NCBI RefSeq assembly: GCF_022606295.1
Contig: NZ_JAHHZS010000002.1
Span: 1-64,000, forward strand
DNA: 64,000 nt
From: Arthrobacter bambusae
Lineage (GTDB): Bacteria; Actinomycetota; Actinomycetes; Actinomycetales; Micrococcaceae
Direction: 5' to 3'
The notes under the pieces were generated by a model, which worked only from the letters and a program-made list of their open reading frames with translations, did no database searches and was not told where the DNA came from. The position numbers and the translations under genes were made by a program. This document shows positions 1-8,014 of the stretch, one piece after another; positions within the stretch are counted from its first letter, which is position 1, and every line of letters starts with the position of its first letter.

Positions 1-35
1 CACGGGCATTGACCCCGACCCCCGCCCCACCTGAC

Positions 36-112
36 GTGAGCGCGCGTCCCGTCAGAACGCGCCATAGGTGAGCCGGCGTCCGGCCAGAACGCGCCATAGG
101 TGAGCGGGGGTC
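36..112 (+). repeat. 32-bp-period intergenic repeat, locus A (3 units)
   Basis: Units start with GTGAGCGCGCGTC at 36, GTGAGCCGGCGTC at 68 and GTGAGCGGGGGTC at 100, so the period is exactly 32 bp. The first two units share the tail AGAACGCGCCATAG. The array ends against the stop codon (113-115) of the minus-strand hydrolase gene. The same unit occurs at about 40.71, 41.97 and 63.41 kb. Nothing coding is seen in 1-112. Confidence 0.85.
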
Positions 113-946
113 TTAGCCGGCGAAGAATTCGGAGAGCTCGGAGATGAGCTTGTCGGGCGCGCGGATCACTCCGTCGTGGCCGTGGCCGGGCAGGATGGTG
201 TAGCTCGATCCGGAGAGGACGTCGTGGATTTGGCCGCACGCCACCCCGAAGTAGGCAGGACTCTTTTCACCGACCACAATGAGCGTCTCAAGCGGTAGCT
301 CGAGGAACGGCTCAGCGGGCATGTCCGCGGCGATGACTGCCTTGATCTCGCGCACGCCGGCCTGCATGAGCTCGCGCATCTGCTTGCCCATGGGAGTGCC
401 CGAGGCCAGCTTGGTGACGAGGGTCAGCATGGACAGCGGCATCCGCGCGAAGGCGCCCTCCGTTTCGACCCCCTTCACGAGCACGGCGAGCCCGCGGTCG
501 AAGTCTCCGGCCGCCGTCGCGCGTTCGTATTCGCCCGTCCACTCGGCCTTCACGCTGTGGTTGACGGACACGGCGGGGTCGTAGACCGCCAGGCGTTCCA
601 CCGGAAGCGTGCGTGCCGCGTGCAGGGCCACTGCGCCTCCGAAGCTGTGCCCGAAGACGTCGGTGCTGGCCGTGTGCTTCATGACCTCGGACAGATCACG
701 GATGTCGACGTCGAGGGTGTAGTCCTCGGGCTGCGGCGATGACTCACCGCGTCCGCGGCGGTTGAAGGTGTGGACCGGGCGGCCAAGGGCTGCACTGAGT
801 TTCTGGGCAAACTTGGAGTAGTCTGCGGCGGTCACCATGGAGGCGGGCACGACGACGACGCCTGAGCCGGCAGCGGCAAGCTCACCGCCCGTCGTGAAGA
901 GCTCGAGGGTTCCGCCGTCGGCCGTTGTGATGTTCTCGCGCGTCAT
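113..946 (-). CDS. alpha/beta hydrolase (tandem paralogue 1)
   Basis: This 277-residue cytoplasmic alpha/beta-hydrolase-fold protein has no signal peptide. The nucleophile elbow is GHSFGG (about residue 100) and the late histidine lies in GHGHDG near the C terminus. A YDPAV motif follows the elbow; its Asp could be the acid of the triad, because the usual late-Asp loop reads GEKSPAYF with no Asp in the normal place. It is last in a run of three same-strand paralogues and is 31 bp from the next. Substrate unknown; esterase or lactonase activity would fit. The ATG start fits the family N terminus (TADGGTLEL). Confidence 0.85.
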   Translation of the reverse strand: MTRENITTADGGTLELFTTGGELAAAGSGVVVVPASMVTAADYSKFAQKLSAALGRPVHTFNRRGRGESSPQPEDYTLDVDIRDLSEVMKHTASTDVFGHSFGGAVALHAARTLPVERLAVYDPAVSVNHSVKAEWTGEYERATAAGDFDRGLAVLVKGVETEGAFARMPLSMLTLVTKLASGTPMGKQMRELMQAGVREIKAVIAADMPAEPFLELPLETLIVVGEKSPAYFGVACGQIHDVLSGSSYTILPGHGHDGVIRAPDKLISELSEFFAG

Positions 947-977
947 GCTTCGAGCCTAACGGAGCCGCAGGATTCCG

Positions 978-1832
978 TCAGTCCTTGAAGTAGCTGGAAA
1001 TATCCGTCACGAGTTCCTTGACCGCGGCGGGGATGGACCCGTGGAAGCCTTTTGGCGACACCACCAGCGTGCTTCCGGCGACGGCGGCGTACAGCCGTTC
1101 GGCGGTGACCTTGTAATATTCGGGGCTTTTGCTGCCCACCATGAACCGGGTGTTTCGAGGGAGCACCGAGAAATCCCGGGGGAGCGCGGCTTCGTCGTAG
1201 GCCGCTTTAAGTTCGGCGACGCCGGTTGGCATGAGTTCCTTGAGGACCTTGTTGACCTTCGTGTGGGAAACGAGCGCCATGAGTCCCGCCAGAATGGGCT
1301 CGGGGATCCGCGCCATGGCGGTGCCTGGCTGCATGCCCCGCTTCATCCGGGCCAGGGCATGGCCCACCTTCCCGCTATCGACGGATCGGGCAAAACCATC
1401 CAGCCAGCCTGTGTCCATGCTTCCGTCGATGTTCACGGCGGCGTCGTACACGGCCAGCTTGTCCGGCTCGTAGCTTGTTCCAGCAAACTCCTGGACAGCG
1501 TTCAGTGCCACCGAGCCGCCGAGGCTGTGGCCAAGGAGGTTCCTGGCGCCCGTGGCGTCCATGATGCTGCGGACGTCGGCAATCTCCGTGGCCATGGAGT
1601 AATTCGCCGGTAGCTCTGTCGAACTGCCGCGACCCCTGCGATCGTAGACGTCGACTGCCCAGCCTTCGCCGAGTCCCTTGGCCAGCGCCATGGAAAAGGG
1701 CCGGTAGATGAGCGCGGTCAGGAAAGCGCCGCCAACGAGCAGCACGCGCCGCTCCCCGGGCGCATCCACCGCGCCGTAGCTGTACAAGGCGAGCTTGCCG
1801 CCGTCGGGCGTAGGGACCTCACGTTCTCTCAC
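978..1832 (-). CDS. alpha/beta hydrolase (tandem paralogue 2)
   Basis: This 284-residue alpha/beta hydrolase is the middle member of the tandem trio. It shows RRGRGSS after the oxyanion region, the nucleophile elbow GHSLGG, a conserved YDAAV motif and a C-terminal histidine in KGFHGS. The GSKSPEYY loop matches GEKSPAYF of the downstream copy, so the genes are recent-looking paralogues rather than unrelated hydrolases. It ends 31 bp before paralogue 1 and starts 9 bp after paralogue 3 stops, consistent with one transcript. Substrate cannot be told from sequence. Confidence 0.85.
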   Translation of the reverse strand: MREREVPTPDGGKLALYSYGAVDAPGERRVLLVGGAFLTALIYRPFSMALAKGLGEGWAVDVYDRRGRGSSTELPANYSMATEIADVRSIMDATGARNLLGHSLGGSVALNAVQEFAGTSYEPDKLAVYDAAVNIDGSMDTGWLDGFARSVDSGKVGHALARMKRGMQPGTAMARIPEPILAGLMALVSHTKVNKVLKELMPTGVAELKAAYDEAALPRDFSVLPRNTRFMVGSKSPEYYKVTAERLYAAVAGSTLVVSPKGFHGSIPAAVKELVTDISSYFKD

Positions 1833-1841
1833 CGCTTCATC

Positions 1842-2729
1842 CTAGGGTGAAGGAGCCTTCGCCGTTCCTTGTGCCAGGTAGCGGGCAATTCTCACCGCGA
1901 GCTGCTTCCCCGGCCGGAGGGGCCCCTCGTGGAACTGCAAGGGGACCACCGCGAAGTCCACTAGCGGAACGGCAGCTGCGAGCTGCCGGGCGATTTCGGC
2001 AAAGTATGCCGGGCTCCACCCACCACTGAGCATCAGGGTTGGCGTTTTCAGCTCCGCATAATCTTGGATATGGGAGTCGGTGTCGATGATCGCCCGCATC
2101 TCCAGCACCGCCGTCGGCAGCAGGTCCCTCATCTCGGATCCCAGCCTCGTCTTGGCGGAGAGGATGCTGATCATCCGCAGCGCCCCGAGCGGCAAATACG
2201 AAATCGGGCCGGCCGTACCCAGCCCCTGGACCAAATGCGCCCACCCATGGTCGAGTTGGCCGGCAGTGACGGCTGCTTCCAGTTGCGGCCGCCAGCGCTC
2301 GTTCAAGTTCCCGGAGAGGGAAACCGCGGCGTCGTAAGTGACGAGACGGGAAATGGGCGCCCGCAGGGCTGCCTGGAGCGCGACGAATCCGCCATAGCTA
2401 TGCCCGACAACATCCGTGGATCCGCTGGCTTCCATCACGGAAATCAGGTCGCTGGTCTCCGTCGCAGCGGAGTAGTCAGGGGGCTGCGGTGCCGAACGGC
2501 CACGGCCGCGCCGGTTGTAGGAATGCACCGGCCGGCCAAGCAGGACGCTCAGGTTCCGGGCGAATGGCCAGTAGAGGGAATCGGTCACCAAGGTGCCGTG
2601 AACAAGCACGACGCCGGGCGCCTCCGTATCGCTCGAGGCGCCGGGAATCGACCCCTCGGCCGCCGGCCGGAAGGAGTGCACCTCAAGGTGGCCGCCGTCG
2701 TCGTCGGTTTCAACTGTCCATGTCTCCAC
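1842..2729 (-). CDS. alpha/beta hydrolase (tandem paralogue 3)
   Basis: First gene of the hydrolase run, 295 residues. Motifs are VHGTL (oxyanion), RRGRGRS, GHSYGG (nucleophile), YDAAV and a late FHEG histidine. It is longer at the N terminus than the other two (extra SIPGASSDTEAPG linker). It starts 77 bp from the divergent lysS start, so both promoters lie in that short gap. Function beyond an alpha/beta-fold hydrolase is not assignable. Confidence 0.85.
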   Translation of the reverse strand: METWTVETDDDGGHLEVHSFRPAAEGSIPGASSDTEAPGVVLVHGTLVTDSLYWPFARNLSVLLGRPVHSYNRRGRGRSAPQPPDYSAATETSDLISVMEASGSTDVVGHSYGGFVALQAALRAPISRLVTYDAAVSLSGNLNERWRPQLEAAVTAGQLDHGWAHLVQGLGTAGPISYLPLGALRMISILSAKTRLGSEMRDLLPTAVLEMRAIIDTDSHIQDYAELKTPTLMLSGGWSPAYFAEIARQLAAAVPLVDFAVVPLQFHEGPLRPGKQLAVRIARYLAQGTAKAPSP

Positions 2730-2806
2730 AGCCCGAGTCTATGTTGCCGCGGGGGCGGGAGGGGAAGATAGGGAACTCTAAGGAATCCCCGGTAAACTTG
2801 TGGATT

Positions 2807-4336
2807 GTGACTTCCGCAAACACCCCATCCCCGCACAACGCCGCCGAGCCCGCAGACGCCAGCGAACAGATGCGCATCCGCATGGAAAAGCGCAGCAAGC
2901 TGATCGAGCGCGGCACGGAGGCCTATCCGGTGGGTGTTGAGCGGACGCATTCCCTCGCCGAGATCCGCGAGAAGTACGCCCATCTGCAGGCTGACGAGAC
3001 CACCGGCGACATCGTGGGCATCACCGGCCGCGTGGTGTTCGTGCGCAACACCGGCAAGCTCTGCTTCGCCACCCTCCAGGAGGGCGGTGTGGACGGAAAG
3101 GGCGTGCGCCTGCAGGCGATGCTCAGCCTGGCGAACGTCGGCGAGGAAACCCTCGCGGACTGGAAGGCGCTGGTAGACCTCGGAGACCACGTCTTCATCA
3201 AGGGCGAAGTCATTTCCTCCAGGCGTGGCGAGCTCTCCGTCATGGCCGATTCCTGGTCCATGGCCTCCAAGGCCCTGCGCCCGCTGCCGGTCTTGCACGC
3301 CGAACTGAACGAGGAAACCCGCGTCAGGCAACGCTACGTGGACCTGATGGTCCGCGACGAGGCCCGCGAAATGGTCTACACCCGCGCCGCGATCACCCGC
3401 TCGGTTCGCGACACCCTGGACCGCCGCGGCTATGTTGAGGTGGAGACCCCCATCCTGCAGCTCGTCCACGGTGGTGCCACGGCCCGCCCGTTCGAGACGC
3501 ATATGAATGCCTTCGACCAGAAGATGACGCTGCGTATCGCCACCGAGCTCTTCCTCAAGCGCGCCGTGGTGGGCGGAATCGACCGCGTGTACGACATGGG
3601 CCGCGTCTTCCGCAACGAAGGCGTCGACTCCACGCACAGCCCCGAATTCACCACCTTGGAATGCTACGAGGCGTGGGCGGACCAGTTCGTCATGGCCGAG
3701 CGCATGAAGGAAATCATCCTGAACGTCGCAGACGTCGTGGGCACGCGCACCATCCAGACTGACGCCGGAGAGATCGACCTCGACGGCGAATGGGCTTGGG
3801 TCGCTGTCTACCCGGGACTCTCCGAGGCGATCGGCGAGAAGATCACTCCGGACACCACGGTGGCGGAACTGCAGGCGATTGCCGCGAAGCACGGGGTCAA
3901 GGTGGATCCCAAGTGGGACGCCGAAAAGCTTGTGGTCGAATTGTTCGGCGAGATCGTCGAGCCCACGCTGCTCAACCCGACCTTTGTCTATAACTACCCG
4001 CCCTCCGCGCAGCCGCTTGCCCGCCCGCATCGGGAGGACGGCCGCCTGATCGAGGCCTGGGACCTCATCATCGGGGGCATGGAACGCGGCACGGCCTTCT
4101 CCGAACTGATCGACCCGGTCATCCAGCGCGAACGCCTTACGGAGCAGTCGCGTCGTTCGGCCGCCGGCGATGTCGAAGCCATGCAGTTGGATGAAGACTT
4201 CCTGCGCGCCCTTGAGTACGGTGCTCCGCCCATGGGCGGCATCGGCTTGGGCATCGACCGTTTGGTCATGCTGTTCACCGGAGCAGGCATCCGGGAAACC
4301 ATCTTGTTCCCACTCCTCAAGCCCGAAGGGCACTGA
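2807..4336 (+). CDS. lysS: lysyl-tRNA synthetase, class II
   Basis: Cytoplasmic enzyme that charges tRNA-Lys with lysine using ATP. The frame is open far upstream, but the GTG at 2807 gives 509 residues, matching bacterial LysS (about 500). An OB-fold anticodon-binding domain (GRVVFVRNTGKLCFATLQ, about residues 65-165) precedes the class II core. Motif 2 is visible as MGRVFRNEG...HSPEFT and motif 3 as GGIGLGIDRLVML near the C terminus. It is followed after 2 bp by a small membrane-protein gene. A tRNA-Lys(UUU) gene lies elsewhere in the window at 31.9 kb. Confidence 0.97.
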   Translation: MTSANTPSPHNAAEPADASEQMRIRMEKRSKLIERGTEAYPVGVERTHSLAEIREKYAHLQADETTGDIVGITGRVVFVRNTGKLCFATLQEGGVDGKGVRLQAMLSLANVGEETLADWKALVDLGDHVFIKGEVISSRRGELSVMADSWSMASKALRPLPVLHAELNEETRVRQRYVDLMVRDEAREMVYTRAAITRSVRDTLDRRGYVEVETPILQLVHGGATARPFETHMNAFDQKMTLRIATELFLKRAVVGGIDRVYDMGRVFRNEGVDSTHSPEFTTLECYEAWADQFVMAERMKEIILNVADVVGTRTIQTDAGEIDLDGEWAWVAVYPGLSEAIGEKITPDTTVAELQAIAAKHGVKVDPKWDAEKLVVELFGEIVEPTLLNPTFVYNYPPSAQPLARPHREDGRLIEAWDLIIGGMERGTAFSELIDPVIQRERLTEQSRRSAAGDVEAMQLDEDFLRALEYGAPPMGGIGLGIDRLVMLFTGAGIRETILFPLLKPEGH

Positions 4337-4338
4337 CC

Positions 4339-4515
4339 ATGGAATACATTGCCGTTCTTGCACCGTCCGTCGTCGTCGGACTTCTCTTTTGGTTTGCCAT
4401 GAAGGCTATCTTCAACGCGGACAAATCAGAGCGCCAAGCAGAAGCCCGCGCCCAGGAAGAAGCTGGATTCGGAATTGCCAAGCCGGCGGACGACGGCCCG
4501 ACGCCTGCCAAATAG
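4339..4515 (+). CDS. small single-pass membrane protein
   Basis: A 58-residue ORF starting with ATG 2 bp after the lysS stop, so probably translated from the same mRNA. The N terminus MEYIAVLAPSVVVGLLFWFA is one hydrophobic helix. It is followed by a charged, Ala/Glu-rich cytosolic-looking tail (ADKSERQAEARAQEE) and a flexible end. Codon choice is GC3-rich. It resembles short hypothetical proteins common beside lysS in Arthrobacter-type genomes (recollection, not checked). No function is known to me. Confidence 0.7.
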   Translation: MEYIAVLAPSVVVGLLFWFAMKAIFNADKSERQAEARAQEEAGFGIAKPADDGPTPAK

Positions 4516-4559
4516 CTCTTTCTCAGGCCGCCCCCGGGATTTAATAGTGCCTTGCCGGC

Positions 4560-4617
4560 GTCTTTGACTATGTCTTTGACTGTCCCTTTGACGGGGTGCC
4601 ATCCGCTGGACGATAAT
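4560..4617 (+). promoter_or_regulatory. lsr2 promoter with triple 12-bp repeat
   Basis: Three direct repeats with a 12-bp period (GTCTTTGACTAT, GTCTTTGACTGT, CCCTTTGACGGG) run from 4560 to 4595. The last supplies a -35 TTGACG (4588-4593), followed after 18 bp by a -10 GATAAT (4612-4617). The -10 lies in the palindrome CGATAATCG. The following leader to 4655 is unusually AT-rich for this genome. Confidence 0.6.
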
Positions 4618-4675
4618 CGTTAATTAGTAGTCTAGCTATTCTGCATATCCGGCCCCTCCAAAAGAGAGTCTTTTC

Positions 4676-5002
4676 ATGGCACAGAAAGTCAAAATTATCC
4701 TCGTTGACGACCTGGATGAGGGCTCCGCGGATGAAACTGTCCGCTTTGGCCTTGATGGCGTCAGTTACGAAATGGACCTGTCCAGTGCCAACGCTGGGAA
4801 GCTCCGCGACGCTCTTGCGCCATTTGTAGCGAAGGCGCGCAAGACATCGACCGGCCGTGCAACGCGTAGCCGCGTTGCCTCTGGGAGAAACCAGGACTCC
4901 GCACAGATCCGTCAATGGGCGCGCGAGAACGGTTATACCGTAAACAGCCGTGGCCGTATTCAGGCCGAAATTCAGGAAGCGTACCAGAAGGCCAATTCCT
5001 GA
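4676..5002 (+). CDS. lsr2: Lsr2-family nucleoid-associated protein
   Basis: A 108-residue Lsr2, the actinobacterial H-NS analogue that bridges DNA and silences AT-rich, often foreign, genes. The N-terminal dimerisation half reads MAQKVKIILVDDLDE...FGLDGVSYEMDLS. The C-terminal DNA-binding half has IRQWARENGYTVNSRGRIQ, with the AT-hook-like RGR loop that enters the minor groove. A basic Thr/Ser/Arg linker (about 55-70) separates them. A Shine-Dalgarno AAGAGAG precedes the ATG. The AT-rich leader suggests autoregulation. Monocistronic: own promoter and a hairpin terminator right after the stop. Confidence 0.95.
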   Translation: MAQKVKIILVDDLDEGSADETVRFGLDGVSYEMDLSSANAGKLRDALAPFVAKARKTSTGRATRSRVASGRNQDSAQIRQWARENGYTVNSRGRIQAEIQEAYQKANS

Positions 5003-5013
5003 CACCAAGTATC

Positions 5014-5048
5014 AATACCCCGGCCCCAGGGTCGGGGTATTGTCATTT
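5014..5048 (+). terminator. lsr2 terminator
   Basis: Arms AATACCCCG (5014-5022) and CGGGGTATT (5033-5041) are perfectly complementary with a 10-nt loop. TGTCATTT follows, a weak T tract. It lies 11 bp after the lsr2 stop. Confidence 0.75.
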
Positions 5049-5367
5049 AACCCCCTGTTTAGGCGGTTAACGGTGTGGTGCGCCACTATTCCCTGGAAGA
5101 CTTGGAGCAGGCTGGGAATGCCCGGTGGGCAATCGCGACGTTTGCTGAGAAGAACGACGGCGGCCGGCCGGCTCGCGCGGGTGGCGGCAGAAGGTCCGCC
5201 CCATGGTGGAAGCCCCGGATCTGGTCTCCGCCGTGACCCTGGGGTCCACGGGCGAGTCGGGTGAACTTATTCCCGGTGTGGCCATGTTTCCCCTGTGGCG
5301 AACACGCCCCAAAATTCCAGCATTGGCACGTAGCATCAAAGTACGTCGTAGCTAGGAGTGTGGCGAA
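5049..5367 (+). promoter_or_regulatory. clpC upstream region with possible ClgR-like site
   Basis: About 320 bp without a convincing gene between the lsr2 terminator and clpC. CCCCTGTGGCGAAC at 5290-5303 resembles the operator of the actinobacterial Clp activator ClgR (CGCYNANRGCG core as I recall it) with two mismatches. A weak -35-like TTGGCA lies at 5323-5328. The clpC Shine-Dalgarno AGGAG is at 5353-5357. The rest is unremarkable GC-rich sequence. Confidence 0.3.
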
Positions 5368-7860
5368 ATGTTTGAGAGATTTACGGACCGTGCCCGTCGC
5401 GTTGTTGTGCTTGCCCAAGAAGAGGCACGCATGCTCAACCACAACTACATCGGTACCGAGCACATCCTCTTGGGTCTGATCCACGAGGGTGAAGGCGTTG
5501 CCGCCAAGGCGCTTGAGTCCCTGAGCATTTCGCTCGATGGCGTCCGCGAGCAGGTACAGGAGATCATCGGCCAGGGCCAGCAAGCCCCGTCCGGCCACAT
5601 CCCCTTCACCCCGCGCGCCAAGAAGGTGCTTGAGCTCTCGCTCCGGGAAGCCCTGCAGCTCGGCCACAACTACATCGGTACCGAGCACATCCTGCTTGGC
5701 CTCATCCGTGAGGGTGAAGGCGTTGCCGCGCAGGTCCTCGTCAAGCTTGGCGCCGACCTCAACCGCGTCCGCCAGCAGGTCATCCAGCTGCTCTCCGGCT
5801 ACCAGGGCAAGGAAACTGCCGGTCCCGGCTCAGGCCCGGGCCAGCAGGAAGGCACCCCGGCCGGTTCGGTGGTGCTGGACCAGTTCGGCCGCAACCTGAC
5901 CCAGGCCGCGCGGGAGAACAAGCTCGATCCCGTGATCGGCCGCGAGCTGGAGATGGAACGCGTCATGCAGGTCCTCTCCCGCCGCACCAAGAACAACCCG
6001 GTGCTGATCGGTGAGCCCGGCGTCGGCAAGACCGCCGTCGTCGAGGGCCTCGCCCAGGCGATCGTCCGCGGGGACGTCCCGGAGACCATCAAGGACAAGC
6101 AGCTCTACACGCTTGACCTCGGTTCCCTGGTGGCCGGTTCCCGCTACCGTGGTGATTTCGAAGAGCGCCTGAAGAAGGTCCTCAAGGAAATCCGCACCCG
6201 TGGCGACATCATCCTCTTCATCGACGAAATCCACACGCTCGTGGGTGCCGGCGCTGCCGAGGGTGCGATCGATGCCGCGTCCATCCTCAAGCCGATGCTG
6301 GCCCGTGGTGAACTCCAGACCATTGGTGCCACCACTTTGGACGAGTACCGCAAGCACATCGAGAAGGACGCCGCGTTGGAGCGCCGCTTCCAGCCGATCC
6401 AGGTCAAGGAGCCTTCCGTCGCGCATGCGATCGAGATCCTCAAGGGCCTGCGCGACCGTTACGAGGCGCACCACCGGGTGACCATCACCGACGGCGCCCT
6501 TGCCTCTGCCGCAACATTGGCTGAACGCTACATCTCGGACCGCTTCCTGCCGGACAAGGCGATCGACCTGATCGACGAAGCCGGTGCCCGGTTGCGCATC
6601 CGCCGGATGACCGCTCCGCCGGAGCTCAAGGCCATGGATGAGCGCATCGCCGAGGTGAAGATGGAGAAGGAGTCGGCCATCGACGCCCAGGACTTCGAAG
6701 GCGCCGCGTCGCTGCGCGACAAGGAGCAGAAGCTCATTGCCGAGCGGGCCGAGAAGGAACGCAACTGGAAGTCCGGCGGCATGGACGACATCTCCGAGGT
6801 AGACGAGGAGCTGATCGCCGAAGTTCTCGCGAACTCCACCGGCATCCCGGTCTTCAAGCTCACCGAGGAAGAATCCAGCCGCCTCCTCAAAATGGAAGAC
6901 GAGCTGCACAAGCGCGTCGTCGGCCAGGACGAGGCCATCCGTGCCCTCTCCCAGGCCATCCGCCGCACGCGTGCAGGCCTCAAGGACCCCAAGCGTCCGG
7001 GTGGCTCGTTCATCTTCGCTGGACCCACCGGCGTCGGCAAGACCGAGCTCGCCAAGGCGCTGGCGGAATTTTTGTTCGGTGAAGAGGATGCCCTCATCAC
7101 GCTGGACATGTCCGAGTACTCCGAGAAGCACACGGTTTCGCGTCTCTTCGGTGCCCCTCCGGGCTATGTCGGCTACGAAGAGGGCGGGCAGCTGACCGAG
7201 AAGGTCCGCCGTCGTCCGTTCTCCGTGGTCCTGTTCGACGAGGTGGAGAAGGCCCACGCCGATCTCTTCAACTCGCTGCTGCAGATTCTGGAAGACGGGC
7301 GCCTGACCGACTCCCAGGGCCGCGTGGTGGACTTCAAGAACACGGTGATCATCATGACCACCAACCTGGGCACCCGCGACATCTCCAAGAGCGTGGCGAC
7401 GGGCTTCCAGTCCGGCACGGACACCACCACCGGTTACAACCGGATGCGGGCACGGGTCACGGAGGAGCTCAAGCAGCACTTCCGTCCCGAGTTCCTCAAC
7501 CGCGTTGACGACGTCGTAGTGTTCCCGCAGCTCACGCAGGACGAGATCATCGAGATCGTGGACCTGTTCGTCACGCGTCTCGAGGGCCGCCTCAAGGACA
7601 AGGACATGGGCATCGAGCTCACCACGGCCGCCAAGGTTCTCCTTGCGACCCGGGGTTACGATCCCGCCATGGGTGCGCGGCCGCTGCGCCGGACCATCCA
7701 GCGCGAGATCGAGGACCAGCTCTCCGAGAAGATCCTCTTCGGCGAACTGCACCCGGGTGACATCGTGGTGGTCGACGTGGACGGCGAAGGCGACGAAGCC
7801 AAGTTCACCTTTGCCGGCAACGCCAAGCCGCGCATTCCGGAAATCGCTCCGAGCGCCTAG
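5368..7860 (+). CDS. clpC: ATP-dependent Clp protease ATPase subunit ClpC
   Basis: AAA+ unfoldase (830 residues) that feeds substrates to ClpP. Two ClpN repeats lie at residues 1-145 (both with [14 protein letters not shown]). NBD1 has Walker [10 protein letters not shown] near 214 and Walker [14 protein letters not shown]/middle region ([18 protein letters not shown]) lies near 430-460. NBD2 has Walker [10 protein letters not shown] near 551 and [10 protein letters not shown]. Just before [14 protein letters not shown], where ClpC1 proteins carry an LGF ClpP-docking tripeptide, this protein reads ATGFQSG. AGGAG precedes the ATG; a strong terminator follows the stop. Expected role: regulated proteolysis and heat/oxidative stress, possibly under ClgR. 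Confidence 0.97.
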   Translation: MFERFTDRARRVVVLAQEEARMLNHNYIGTEHILLGLIHEGEGVAAKALESLSISLDGVREQVQEIIGQGQQAPSGHIPFTPRAKKVLELSLREALQLGHNYIGTEHILLGLIREGEGVAAQVLVKLGADLNRVRQQVIQLLSGYQGKETAGPGSGPGQQEGTPAGSVVLDQFGRNLTQAARENKLDPVIGRELEMERVMQVLSRRTKNNPVLIGEPGVGKTAVVEGLAQAIVRGDVPETIKDKQLYTLDLGSLVAGSRYRGDFEERLKKVLKEIRTRGDIILFIDEIHTLVGAGAAEGAIDAASILKPMLARGELQTIGATTLDEYRKHIEKDAALERRFQPIQVKEPSVAHAIEILKGLRDRYEAHHRVTITDGALASAATLAERYISDRFLPDKAIDLIDEAGARLRIRRMTAPPELKAMDERIAEVKMEKESAIDAQDFEGAASLRDKEQKLIAERAEKERNWKSGGMDDISEVDEELIAEVLANSTGIPVFKLTEEESSRLLKMEDELHKRVVGQDEAIRALSQAIRRTRAGLKDPKRPGGSFIFAGPTGVGKTELAKALAEFLFGEEDALITLDMSEYSEKHTVSRLFGAPPGYVGYEEGGQLTEKVRRRPFSVVLFDEVEKAHADLFNSLLQILEDGRLTDSQGRVVDFKNTVIIMTTNLGTRDISKSVATGFQSGTDTTTGYNRMRARVTEELKQHFRPEFLNRVDDVVVFPQLTQDEIIEIVDLFVTRLEGRLKDKDMGIELTTAAKVLLATRGYDPAMGARPLRRTIQREIEDQLSEKILFGELHPGDIVVVDVDGEGDEAKFTFAGNAKPRIPEIAPSA

Positions 7861-7890
7861 GCTCCGGTTCGGCCGAGTCCCCGCTCAAAG

Positions 7891-7926
7891 GCCCCGCCCG
7901 CTCCCACAAGGAGTGGGCGGGGTTTT
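7891..7926 (+). terminator. clpC rho-independent terminator
   Basis: A 13-bp stem (CCCCGCCCGCTCC 7892-7904 with GGAGTGGGCGGGG 7910-7922, one G-U pair) and a CACAA loop are followed by TTTT. Confidence 0.9.
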
Positions 7927-8014
7927 GCGTTCCGGGTGCGCAATATCTGAAATAAGTGTTTCACTCTTAGTGAACCTTCTGTGATCTGCGGCACATCTCG
8001 TGTTGAATCAGAGC

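Noticed and set aside
2585..4363. Long minus-strand open frame opposite lysS
   Set aside because: It mirrors the lysS codons, has no family motif or ribosome site, and arises from the GC3 bias of the real gene.
4950..5264. Plus-strand frame between lsr2 and clpC
   Set aside because: It starts inside lsr2, runs through the lsr2 terminator and encodes an Arg/Gly-rich sequence without motifs.
5830..7752. Long minus-strand open frame opposite clpC
   Set aside because: A shadow of ClpC with His/Val/Leu-rich low-complexity translation and no recognisable domain.
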